A stretch of DNA of 20,215 nt from Poronia punctata (taxonomy: Eukaryota > Ascomycota > Sordariomycetes > Xylariales > Xylariaceae). The position numbers and the translations under genes are program-made. The stretch spans positions 1 to 20,215 of the forward strand of contig MU401491.1 in the NCBI GenBank assembly GCA_022579005.1, in the 5' to 3' direction. How positions within the stretch are numbered: the first letter of the stretch is position 1; every line of letters starts with the position of its first letter. Of this stretch, positions 10,477 through 20,215 are shown one piece after another. The notes beneath the pieces were generated by a model. The model worked only from the letters and a program-made list of their open reading frames with translations. It was not told the origin of the DNA and searched no databases.

Positions 10477-10675
10477 TAGTAAAAAAAACTATAAGGTAAT
10501 ATAGTAAATTTTGTAAATTAATAATATAAAAAAGAAAAAATCTAGCAAGGTCAAGTTAATTAGTTATTACTAACTAATTAACCTTAGTACGCTAGTCCTT
10601 ATTTAATCTAGCTATCTAATTTAAAGCTACAAGACTCTATCCTTATAATAAGTCCCTCTATAATACGTTATATTA
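10477..10675 (-). repeat. 5' LTR of element 2
   Basis: A 199-bp LTR, same length as those at 2731-2929 and 13802-14000. It abuts the target duplication at 10676. On the + strand it has lost G to A but kept C (for example AGTCCCTCTA, where the 3' LTR has GGTTTTTTTA), the mirror of the 3' LTR. It contains the conserved inverted repeat at 10555-10566 and 10571-10582. Confidence 0.9.
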
Positions 10676-10680
10676 CAAAG
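10676..10680. repeat. Target-site duplication CAAAG, right copy
   Basis: Identical to 2726-2730 and directly adjacent to the outer end of the 5' LTR of element 2. Element 1 resumes immediately after it at 10681. Confidence 0.9.
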
Positions 10681-13600
10681 TTAAATAAAATAAGTAAATA
10701 AACTAAGCTTTTTTGCTTATTTAATTTTTATTGCTTATTAGCAAGTAAAAAAAAGTATATAAATTAAATTTATAATAAACTTTTAAGCTTTTAATAAAAT
10801 AGCTATTTTTAATAACTATTTATTACTTTTATAATTAAAAGTAATTAAATTAGTTTAAAAAAAACAATATATTATTATAGTTAACACTATAGCCTTTTTT
10901 TACTAGTTTAAAGTTTATTTAAATTATTAAAATTAATTTATTATAATAAGTTTATAAAAACTAAAATACTTTATAATAGTACTTATAAAATTTTATAACT
11001 TATTAGCTTATATTTAATATTTTATAAACTAAATATTAAAACTATATAAGTTATTTTATAAAGCTTTTATTAATAATATTATTATATTTTTAAATAATAA
11101 AGCTAGTTACTTAAAACACTTATAAAAAGTATTTAACTTATTTAAATAAAAACAAATTTTAATATTACTTAAAAAGTTATTTTTAAAATACTTTTTTATA
11201 AAACTACTAAGCTTTTATATTAACTTTTTTAAAATATTAATAACTAAGCATAAGTTAGCTGCTTTTAAAAACTTTACATTTTTAAACAACCTAAAAGCTT
11301 TAAAGCAATACTTTAGCAGTAGCAAATTTTTATAAACATTGCTACTATACTACGCTTAATATATAAAACCTTTATAAAAAAAAAACTGCTTTATTAAACA
11401 AAAAACGTAAAAAAAAAAAGTATTAAATAGTAATTTAAAAAAGCATTAAGCTTATATTTAATTAACTTATTTTAAACTTATTAAAGCTAAACTTGCATTT
11501 TTTTAAGCTATATAAAACTTTATTTATAAGCATACTATTTTTAAATATTATAACTTAGTATAAACTTTATTTATATAAGTAAACGCTTTATTAAAATAAA
11601 AATTTAGTATTATATTATTTTATATTAAAAAAAGCTATAAGTAATAACTTAATATATTTATTTTAAATATTTAAATAAAACTTATTATATTTTTAAGCTA
11701 GTTACTATTTTAATTAAAGTTAAAATATAAGCTTTTTAAAATAAAAATAGCATATATAATATAAGCTTATAAACGCTTTAAAATAATAATTAAAGCTTTA
11801 AATAACCTAGTAGTAATATTAATAAACTATTTAGCTATTAAAAAAATATTTAACTAAATTAGCTTTAATATTGCTTTAATAAATAAAGTAAACAAAAAGC
11901 TAGTTAACATATTAATTTACTTTTTTTAGTATAGCTTATAAACTTATTACTTTTTAAAATAACTAAACTTTGTTTTAAACGTACTAAGCTAACTTTAAAA
12001 CGTTACTAATAAAACAAATAAAAATAATAAAGTAATTAAATTAAATAAAAAGCCTATGCTTAACTAAGTATAGTTAGTTAGTAAAACAATAGCTATTATA
12101 AATTTTAAAATAAAAAAGATTTTTTAAAAAAGCTATAAAAAAAACTTAAAATATTATTAAATTTTATAAAAAATCTAAAGTAATAATAAAAACGTTGCAA
12201 GTTTTTTAAAGCCTAGCTATTTATTTAAAGTTATTAAAAGTTTAATTTATAATATAAACTAAAAAAAAAAACTAAAAGCTATATATACTAAAAAATATAG
12301 TAGCAATGTTTATAGCAATAATATATAATAATAAATACTACTTTAAAAAATAACATATATTATAAAACCTAAACTAATACTTAATTTAATTTAAAATAAA
12401 GCTAATTAAAAAGTATATTAATTATTATAATATATATAAACTTTATATAACTTTATAAAAAAAGCTATATAGTTTTTATTAAGTAACAAAACTAGTAAAT
12501 TTACGCTTTATAAAAACTATAGCTATAAACTTTATTATAAAGCTTTTAAAGGTTAAATTAGCTAATTTACTTTAAAAACTAAAAAGCTATAAATATTTTA
12601 ATGCTTTAATAATAACTACTTACATTATATTTAAATAGTTATTATTAATACGTAGCAATATAAAGTATATTATTAAAAACTAAGTAGCTATATTTATTTA
12701 AATAATCTTACTAATTAATTAAAGCGTTTTATTAAGCATTATTTTAAATTAAAACTAAAAGTTTACTTTAGCTTTTTAAAAAAGGCTATAAAAAAGTTTT
12801 AGTACAAGACTTTTAATATTAATAGCTTACTATTTATAAATAAACAAAGCTTTAAAATAAAAAAATTAAACAATTAAAATAGCAATACATTATTTTTACT
12901 TTAAGTACTTAAAAAAATAAATAAACTAAACTATTACTAGCATTATAGTAAAATTTAAATAGTAGCTACTTTAAAACTATTAAGGCTTTTGCTTACAAAC
13001 TACTATTTAAATTTTAACTGCTTAAATTTAATAATATTATTATATAGTTAAAAGAAATAATTTTAATAGTATTAGATTTAAATAAATTAAATACTTTTTA
13101 AATTTACTTTTAATAAAACGCAAAACTAGCTATAAACTTTGCTACTACTTATATTAAATAATATTATAATTAAAAATATAAACTAATTAAATTTAGCAAA
13201 AAAGATAAGGTTTATTTTTAACTTTATTATAAATATTACCTACTTAGTTAACTATTTTAAAAATATTTTTAATAACGCGCTAGCTTTTAAAAAGTAAAAA
13301 AAAAAATTAAAAAACTAGCTTATAAAATTAATTTACTAAAAACTTTTAAAATATATCTAGTTATATTTATAGCTTACTTATTTTTTAAACAAAAAAATAA
13401 AAACTTGTTTTATTAATTTATTTTAGTACTAAGTTTAATTTAAAACAACTAACTAAACTTAAAAAAAGCTAGTAAATTATTTAAAGTTAAAACTATTTTA
13501 AATTATTAACTAAACTGCTTTAAAAAAAGTTTTTAATACTTAGTTAAATAAAAAGGTTATAATTATGAAAATAACTAGTAACGCTTTAAATAGCAATTAC

Positions 13601-13804
13601 GCAGCGCTAAGTAGTTAATTTAAAAGTATTAAAACTAGTTAAAAAGTCGGCTAAAAATAAAAAAAATTATACTTAATAAAACTAACTATAAGCAGCAAAA
13701 AAAACCTTATAAAGTAAAGAAAACAAAAAAAGTGCAAAAATAAACAAATTAGCACTTAAAATTGTTAAAGTTAACGTTGCTTTTTTTATATAGCTAACAC
13801 TTAA
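10681..13804 (+). pseudogene. Element 1 pol: reverse transcriptase, RNase H and C-terminal region, broken
   Basis: The codon register (starts at 10682, 11072, 11942, 12482, 13202, 13565, 13802) equals that of the protease part at 1139-2730 once element 2 and one CAAAG (7950 bp) are removed. RT: the catalytic box at 11063-11089 reads A-F-I-N-N followed by IIIF, with both Asp codons changed to Asn (11072-11077); it is followed by KASYLKHL, usual for gypsy RT. The end of RNase H is at about 11942-12001, reading YYFLK-stop-LNFVLNVLS. From 12020 the frame stays largely open, with stretches lacking stops (for example 12482-12555 and 13142-13182). Integrase is expected here by family order, but I cannot identify its residues. 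A Lys-rich tail runs to TAA at 13802-13804, the first triplet of the LTR. Confidence 0.82.
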
Positions 13805-14000
13805 TACAACATATTATAAAAGGACTTATTATAAAAATAAAGTCTTATAGCTTTAAATTAAATAGCTAAATTAAATAAAGACTAGCGCACTAAAGTTAAT
13901 TAGTTAGTAATAACTAATTAACTTAACCTTGCTAAATTCTTTCATTTTTATATTATTAATTTACAAAATTTACTATACTACCCTATAGTTCCCTTTACTA
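13802..14000 (+). repeat. 3' LTR of element 1
   Basis: A 199-bp LTR in the opposite orientation to the two element 2 LTRs. It begins TAATACAAC and ends CCCTTTACTA. It carries the same 12-bp inverted repeat (13895-13906 with 13911-13922). Besides transitions it has a T where both element 2 LTRs have A in the A-run near 13947, in line with element 1 being the older insertion. Confidence 0.88.
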
Positions 14001-17000
14001 ATTATGCTTAAACTTAAATAAAAAAACTTAAGCTTAGCTAGCTTACTTAGTAAATTAAATCTTAAAATTGCTAAATTTATTTTTATTAGTTATTTTAAAA
14101 TCTTAGTACTTAATTTAAGCTATTTTATATTTATTTAAGTTATAATATTATTAATATAAGTAATTTAATACTTTAGCTAATATTTTTAAAATTAGTTTTT
14201 GCTTTTTTTAAAAAAAAAATAAAAGCTATTAATTTTTTAACTGCAGTTTTACTTATTTAACTAGCAATATAGGTAATCTTATTACTATTATTAATAAAAT
14301 AATTATAATTACGTTTTAATTTCCTTTTTAATAGCATATACTAATGTTTAAATTAAACTTTAAACTTTTTTTTTATTTTATTATTAATAAAAATAAAAAG
14401 TAAGTTTATTTTTGCTATTTATTTATTTTTTATTTTAAATTTATTAAATTTTAAAGTAAACTAACAAAATTAGTTTATTAAAGCAATAGTAGCTATAGTT
14501 ATAATTTAGTTTTTTAAAGCTATATTAGTTTTTTTTAATTTTTGTGCTTTTTTTTGCTATGCTATACTAATAATATGTTTTTTTTTAAAATCCTGATTTT
14601 AAAAGGCTTAATTAAATTTAATAGCTTAAGCTTGCATTTTTAACGTATTTTTATTTAAGTTTACTATTATATTATACAAGTTTTTAACAATAAAAAGTAC
14701 TACTTATAACGTTAATAATCTATGCTTAAATTTTTAGTATATAGCTTTAAGATTCTTATTTACTATTTTAATAAATCTTTTTTTATTTATTAATTTTTAA
14801 AAATTTAAATATGCTTAAATAGCATTAAAGGTTATAACTTTAAATAATACTACAAAAGTTTGCTTTTTTTTTACATAGTAAGCAGCATTAGTTTTTACTT
14901 ATATTTATAAATTTTAATTTATTTGTTTTTTTATTACTAAAAACTAGGCCTTAGCAAATACCTTATTGCTTATTACTTTTATAAAGTAGTTAAAAAATAT
15001 AAAAGCCGCGTTTATCTTTTAAAGCTTTGCATTTTTATTTTATTTATATTCCTTTATATATAAAGTTATTAGTTTTTTATAAGTAAAATAAATAAAGTTT
15101 TTAAATATACGTTATATTAGTCCTTTATATTTTATTAAATTTTAAAGTTTTATGCTTTAAAAATTATTTAAATTAAACTAAACCTATTGTCTAGCTTTAA
15201 TAATATATTAATTATTAAACTATATAACTAAAAAGTATACTTTATTTAGCATAATATTAAAAAGGTTTAAAAACTAAATATTTATTATATTTAATTTAAT
15301 TAATTTTATTATATTAAGTAGTAAAATAATTAAAGTCTTTTTAAATAGTTAATATAACAACTTTTAAATTATAATAAGGTTAAAAAAAATAACTAGTATA
15401 AAAACTAATATATGTTCTATATTAATAATAAAATTTAAAGGTAAAAAACTAAAAACTAAAATACATAGTATAGTATTATTTATACTTATTTATATTTTTT
15501 TTATTTTAAAGCTTTATTATTGCCCTTGCTTAAAGTTTATTTATAGCTATTACCTTCTACTATAAGCCCTTAATAAAAAGGTAGTAAGTACAATCCTATA
15601 ACTATTAAGTTAACAAATTTATTTTATGTCTATAGGATCTATAAAATTAATTAAATTAATTAATATAAAGACCACCTTTTTGTTACAATTATTATATTTT
15701 TATAAATTTAACTAGCTTTTTTAATAGCGTTAAAAAACTTATTATTTTATTTAAAAAAACCTTTTTTTTATAAGTAAACTAGTTTAATTATTTTATTAAA
15801 AAAAGTTTTTAATATATAATTTTAAAATATAGTTTTAAACTACTAAATAAACTTATTTAAGTTTAGTATTTTTATAATATACTAAGCTATATTATTATAA
15901 TACTTTAATTTAAATATTTTATAAAAGTTATAATATTTTTTATAAAACTTTTAAATTCTTTTTTAACACAGCCTTATAGCTTTGCTATATGTTTTAAAGC
16001 TAAAGCTATTTTAATTAAGCAAGCTTTTACTAGTGCTATATTTAAGCTTTATTAATAAATAAAAAGCTTACTTAGTTAATTTAGTAATAGTTTTTTAAAA
16101 AGTTTATAATATAAGTTTAAAAGTATAAGTAAACTTAGCTTTATTAAAAAAAAAATTTAAATAAGTTTTTTTTATTATAAATTAAAAGTTTATTTAGCTA
16201 TACTAAGTTAACTTTAATTAAAGTAATAAGTTAAAAAAGCTATTTAAGTATATAAGCAAGTTATTTTTTTATATTTGCTAATAAGCTTTTATTATTATTA
16301 TTATTACTAAAGCTACTAAAAAGTTTTTATAAAAGTTTTTATAAAAGCTTTTATAATAAAAGTAATAGCTAATAATTGCTAAAATTATTATTAAAGTTAT
16401 TTAAATTATTACTACTTAAAGTACTTAAAAACATTTTTTTTAGTTTGTTTATAAAAAAAAGCTAAAAGCATATTATAAAGTGCTATGCTTAAGCTTTTTT
16501 ATAATCTCTTAAGCCTATATAACTTAAAAAGCTTTTAAAATAAGTTATTTTTAAATATAAGCTTTTAAGCTAAAATATTTAGTTAGTAAGGCTTATAAGC
16601 TAAAATAGCTAATAAACGCGCTAAAAAAGCACTTTTTAGCTTACTTATTAATAAATTAATATTTACTAGTTATTTTTAATTTTAATAAAGTTGCTTTTAA
16701 ATTTTATTAATTATAGCTTAAATATAAGCTTATAAATTATTTAGCTAAAAAAAGTTTATATATAGCTACTATTAAAAGTTTTAAATTTATTTTTTTTAGC
16801 ATAATTATTTAAGTTATTAACAAGCTTATAATAATTATTTTTTTACTTTTAAACTTTTTAATAAAATTTTAGCAAAGCTTATTAACATATTTAAGCAATA
16901 TATTAAAAATTTTAAATAGCTAAAATATAAATTTTTTAATATTTTATAAATAAAGTAATAGTAAAGTATACTTTTTTAGCAAAAATATTACTTTTTTTAA

Positions 17001-18310
17001 TTTTTTAGCAAAAAAATTGTAACTAGTTTTTATTAATTAAAAGGCCGTTTTTATAAATTTTTATTATAATATTATAAAGGTTTTAAACCTTGCTATATTG
17101 CTAAAATAATTTAAATTTTTTAACAATTTTAAAAGTTTAAATATTATAAGCTAACTTTTAATAAATATAAATTATATTTTTTATATAATTATAAATAATA
17201 AAAGCAACTTTAAAAAAGTGTTTAAAGGTAATATTAAATATAAAAATATTTTTATTTATATTATTTTTAAAAATATTTAAAAAGTTTAAAGTATTATATA
17301 ATATAAAAGCCTAGCTTATATTAAACGCAAAGCTTTTAAATAAAAAAGCTATATTATTTAAAGTTTAAAGTTTAATAAAAAATTGTTTTTAAATAAACTT
17401 TTACTATTAATAAATAAGTTAGTAAAAAAATAAGTATATATATTAATAAAAATAATTTATTAATTAAAGTATTTTTTTAATAAGTAAAAAGTTTAATAAA
17501 GCAAGTAATGCTAAAAAAGTAGCTATATATAAAAAAAAAGGCGTATTAAAAATAAATCTTAATTTATTATTAAATATAATAATAAAAGCTTAAAAAAAAG
17601 TAGTTTAAATATATAAGTTTTTAAAAAATAATTTAGTAGTATAATACTTAATAAAAAATTTTTTAAGTAATAAAAATACTTAATAAAGCTTATTAGCTAA
17701 AATAATAATTAGCACTATTAAAAAAAGTAAAAATAACTAAAAAAGTTATAAGTTAAAAAAAATAAAAATCAAAATAGCAAAGTTTTTATTACTTATAAGC
17801 TTTTAAAGTTTTAAATTAAAATTAGCATTATTTTTAAATAAAAATTTATTTAAGCTATTATTAAATAATTTTTTAAATTTTAATTTATTAAAGTTTTTTA
17901 AAAAAAAAAAATTTTTACTAAAAAACTATATTTAAGTAATTAGTATAATAACTAAAAGCTAAAAAGCTTAGTTATAAAAATAGTTATTGCTAGTAATTAA
18001 AGTTAAAAAAAAAGCGTTATTAGTAATAATTTTAATAAAAAATCTTAAAAACATAAATAATATATAAAATAAAAAACTAAAGTCTTATAACTTAAGCTAA
18101 GTAAGTTAAAGTTTTTTTTTATAAAAAATATAAAATTATTTATAATAAAAAGCTTAGTATAGCAACTTAAAAGTAAAAATAGCTTTAATTTAATTTAATA
18201 ATTTTATATAAGCTAAAAAGGTCTATAAAAAAAGTCCCTTTTTAAGCCCTTAAAAGAATATAAGTTTATTTATTTTTATTTTTAGCTAAAAATTAGCAGT
18301 TTTTATTTCC
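14001..18310. other. AT-rich, RIP-like sequence of unknown origin flanking element 1
   Basis: This 4.3-kb stretch has the same RIP-like composition but no match that I can see to either retrotransposon or to their LTRs. It is T-rich on the + strand at the left and A-rich toward 17000-18200. No long ORF survives. Small features are a 12-bp repeat at 16321-16356, short TTA runs near 16285-16305, and a less degraded patch at 15560-15680. I looked for RT, DDE-transposase and LTR signatures and could not support any. It may be an older transposon into which element 1 inserted. Confidence 0.6.
16321..16356. repeat. 12-bp tandem repeat, three copies
   Basis: AAGTTTTTATAA at 16321-16332 and 16333-16344, and AAGCTTTTATAA at 16345-16356. 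The third copy differs by one C/T. No other significance is visible. Confidence 0.7.
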
Positions 18311-18481
18311 TTTATACAAAGGGAGTTTGCACTTTATATTTGCAAGTACATGCAATACAAAACTAACAGGTTAATTCTATCTAACCCTTTTATCTAAGGG
18401 GGTTGTTTCTAATACCTATAGCCTTCTAATTGGCTAGGTCTAATTACCTAAACGTCCCGTGTGACATGTTTAGCTTCTATA
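18311..18481. other. Transition from the AT-rich block to normal-composition DNA
   Basis: G and C, including CpA and CpG, reappear over about 170 bp (for example AGGGAGTTTGCAC, CTAAGGGGGTTG, CGTCCCGTGTGACATG). The damage fades rather than stopping at one base, which fits RIP spreading a short way beyond a repeat or a repeat end lying here. No gene is visible. Confidence 0.65.
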
Positions 18482-18497
18482 TCCGTGCCGGCACGGA
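18482..18497. repeat. Perfect 16-bp GC-rich palindrome at the block edge
   Basis: TCCGTGCCGGCACGGA reads the same on both strands. It lies just outside the AT-rich block. It could be a protein-binding site or part of a transposon terminal region; nothing here decides between them. Confidence 0.7.
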
Positions 18498-19860
18498 GGA
18501 TGATCGGTCAAGAAAGAAATTGAACATATATTAGATGAGAGTAATTCCGCGTACGAAAGCGGGACGACAACACTGAAGAATCCAATAGATTCGGTTTGCT
18601 ACAGTTTGTGCTGACCTGTTCTAAAGACTGCAGGCGGTTTTCAATTTGAGTGCACAAAATCAACTTACATTCGAGTCTTGACTACCTCCGACTAGATGTA
18701 GACGGCTAATCCTAGCCCGCCAGCAGCTTGTGATAACGGGCACGACCGATCTATCCATCTGGTTATTGCAAGCACTGCAGACTGTTTAGATGATACGTCC
18801 TTCTGTAGTAGACCTGGCAAAGTTATCGCGCCCGTAGCCCGTCAGCTAGTAAGGTCGCATAGAAAATCCAGCGTCCCCAAAGTCATCAGAATCAGGGACC
18901 ATCGGATGCCTGAGATCCAAGTCGGGGTACTACTAGGTACCATACCGCTGCTATGACATGAATCATCATTTCTTTTCTTCTATCCCGAATGTCGTTTTCA
19001 TGGCCAGCACACGAGTCTAGTCGGCCGCTTAACATCCATGGACACGCTCTCATTCAGACTACTAAAAAGAAAGAAAAAGAGTAAAAAAAAGAGAGATAAA
19101 AAGAAGAAAACGTACAACACCAAGGATTCGCTGGTCGTCACCGACCCAACTACTAATTCGGCCCTCACCGGCTTATCTATGGGAGAGCGGACGGGATCCC
19201 GAGTTCTCCGGTGGGTATGGTCGTACGTGGAAGTCTATCCCATGATTGGTTTTGATATACCTGTCTGCCTACCTAGCAAACATGTAGATATGAAATATTT
19301 ACACATTTAGTACCTTAGGTAGCGATTTCTGTTCGGATGAGACAAAGAACCTAGAGTCGGTTTACGCTCTCTTGAACCAGCTCGGCGGCGACAACCCACG
19401 ACCTTGAATGGCTTTCCTGACTAGCATGGTAGCGAGACCTTGTATTTTCCTGAATGCCTACTACCAGGTGAACTTGCCGTTTCCTTGACCTTTTCTCATC
19501 TTGTCGTTCTGCCGCTCTTCCATGCCAATCGTAGTGGGCAACTTGACCGGATCGGTGGACTAATTCTTGCTCACCAGACGGGGATTGATGAGAGTACATT
19601 TTGACAAATTGTGCTCAAACCGCGACGGCGCTGCACCTTGAGAATCTTGCTCGTCAATCTTGCTCGCTCGTCATAATATCGAGGCGACATTCCCCCCCTT
19701 TCAAGCAAGTGGTAGGCATGATACATAGGTACATAGTCTATCCTTGTTACCCGCTCACTTTTTCCTGGCCAGATTTCTTGAAACGGATATTCCGGAACCA
19801 GTATTCTGGCATCAATCTGACAGTAATAACAGTAACGACCTGACAAGATGGCATTGAGAA
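18498..19860. other. Normal-composition DNA without a supportable gene
   Basis: Mixed composition and no signs of RIP. ORFs are short (at most about 90 codons), overlap on both strands, lack recognisable domains and in part lack an ATG start. The longest ATG-started one, 19038-19310 on +, begins with a Lys-rich stretch made by a purine-rich tract at about 19064-19112 and looks like low-complexity sequence. I see no convincing splice pattern, tRNA or rRNA. Probably intergenic, or an exon-poor edge of genes outside the window. Confidence 0.5.
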
Positions 19861-19862
19861 CG

Positions 19863-19883
19863 TTTTTACTTTTTACTTTTTAC
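19863..19883. repeat. Three tandem copies of TTTTTAC
   Basis: Perfect 7-bp repeats at 19863-19869, 19870-19876 and 19877-19883, followed by TATATATG. This is simple-sequence DNA of a kind common in fungal intergenic regions. Confidence 0.85.
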
Positions 19884-20215
19884 TATATATGTACGAATAG
19901 ATCTTGATTTGAAAAAGGAGTGTTGCATACGGCATACCTACCTTACCTTACCTTATACGTGCAGATGCACTTTTACTATACATGGCAAAAAGGTCCAAAG
20001 TACCAGTACTCAAGAGGGAGTGGGTGCACAAACACAATAGTTCAGATCAGCATTACCCATTCCGTCCATACTAAAAAGAGATCTGGCCATTAGGGGAGGG
20101 GCAAGAAGAGGGGGGGGGGGGGGGGGGGGTTCATTCCGGCTTGGCAAAGAACAAAAAAGACAGCCAATTTCTTGCTCAAATGCCCTCATTGGGAAAAGAA
20201 CCGATACAGGGTTTA
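19884..20215. other. Probable intergenic DNA with simple repeats
   Basis: The stretch contains a short CCTTA repeat (about 19941-19955), a 20-base G run (20110-20129) preceded by GGGGAGGGG, and no ORF of note. Short simple repeats of this sort are typical between fungal genes, so a gene may start or end just beyond the right edge. Confidence 0.5.
20110..20129. repeat. 20-base poly-G run
   Basis: Uninterrupted G from 20110 to 20129, just after GGGGAGGGGCAAGAAGA. Such a run can fold into G-quadruplexes, and its length is also prone to sequencing or assembly error. Confidence 0.85.

Larger units (their letters stand above)
2731..10675 (-). mobile_element. Element 2, complete RIP-damaged Ty3/gypsy-like LTR retrotransposon, nested in element 1
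   Basis: A 7945-bp element read on the - strand, bounded by 199-bp LTRs at 10477-10675 (5') and 2731-2929 (3') and flanked by the duplicated target CAAAG. The order on the - strand is 5' LTR, primer-binding-site candidate, leader, gag, protease, RT, RNase H, C-terminal region, 3' LTR. This is Ty3/gypsy-like by the RT and RNase H signatures. It lies inside an older, oppositely oriented copy of the same family. Internal sequence 2930-6050 pairs with 10681-13801 with a constant coordinate sum of 16731 at both ends, so there is no net length change over 3.1 kb. Inactive: numerous in-frame stops and RIP-changed catalytic residues. Confidence 0.9.
10681..14000 (+). mobile_element. Element 1, 3' fragment (RT, RNase H, C-terminal region and 3' LTR)
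   Basis: This resumes element 1 after the element 2 insertion. It is the inverted match of 2731-6050, with identical spacing throughout (coordinate sum 16731 at both ends). The joint 2730|10681 reproduces the continuous sequence of element 2 around 6050. The fragment ends at 14000 with the LTR terminus TTTACTA (from TTTACCA). The 5-bp target duplication of element 1 would be ATTAT at 14001-14005; its partner is outside the window. Confidence 0.88.

Noticed and set aside
10477..14000. A 3.5-kb DNA transposon with 199-bp terminal inverted repeats
   Set aside because: The inverted repeats are LTRs of two different, oppositely oriented retrotransposons. The target duplication, the frame joining 2730 to 10681, and the RT and RNase H motifs explain it better.
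15870..16660. Possible pogo/Fot1-like transposase remnant on +
   Set aside because: Some stretches are open apart from TAA/TAG, but the catalytic and C-terminal motifs do not line up, and residues needed for the match cannot be derived by RIP changes.
19038..19310. 90-codon ATG-started ORF on +
   Set aside because: The Lys-rich start comes from a purine-rich simple tract, the rest has no domain, the start context is weak and no neighbouring exon is apparent.
19351..19846. Three overlapping ORFs of 80-91 codons on both strands
   Set aside because: They overlap each other on opposite strands, two need a TTG start, and none has a recognisable product.

Overview
The window looks like part of a filamentous ascomycete (Pezizomycotina) genome carrying a large AT-rich block damaged by repeat-induced point mutation (RIP). 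About the first 18.3 kb are extremely AT-rich. Cytosines that remain are mostly followed by T: in 4861-5100 I counted 22 C, of which 19 are CpT, 2 CpC, 1 CpA and 0 CpG. Repeat copies differ almost only by transitions. From about 18.35 kb to the end the composition is ordinary and mixed, with microsatellites such as (CCTTA)n that are common in fungal intergenic DNA. I could not support any intact gene.

Most of the AT-rich block resolves into two copies of one Ty3/gypsy-like LTR retrotransposon, one inserted inside the other in the opposite orientation. Element 1 is the target, sense on +. Its 5' LTR and first ~1.9 kb lie left of the window; gag and protease are at 1-2730; the sequence resumes at 10681 with reverse transcriptase, RNase H and the C-terminal part; its 3' LTR is 13802-14000. 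Element 2 is the insert, sense on -. It is complete from LTR to LTR at 2731-10675 (7945 bp): 5' LTR 10477-10675, a primer-binding-site candidate at 10461-10474, gag, protease, RT, RNase H, C-terminal region, and 3' LTR 2731-2929. The duplicated target CAAAG flanks it at 2726-2730 and 10676-10680. Removing element 2 and one CAAAG rejoins element 1 in frame and matches the uninterrupted sequence of element 2.

The gag-pol reading frame is still traceable because damage is by substitution. In element 2 one frame connects gag, the Cys-pair motif, protease, RT and the first triplet of the 3' LTR. Both copies are dead: many in-frame TAA/TAG stops, and the RT catalytic Asp-Asp is Asn-Asn in both.

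From 14001 to about 18310 lies further AT-rich DNA, presumably the older sequence into which element 1 inserted; I could not assign it. A transition zone (18310-18480) and a perfect 16-bp GC-rich palindrome (18482-18497) mark the edge of the AT-rich block. The last 1.7 kb holds only short repeats, a 20-G run and short unconvincing ORFs.
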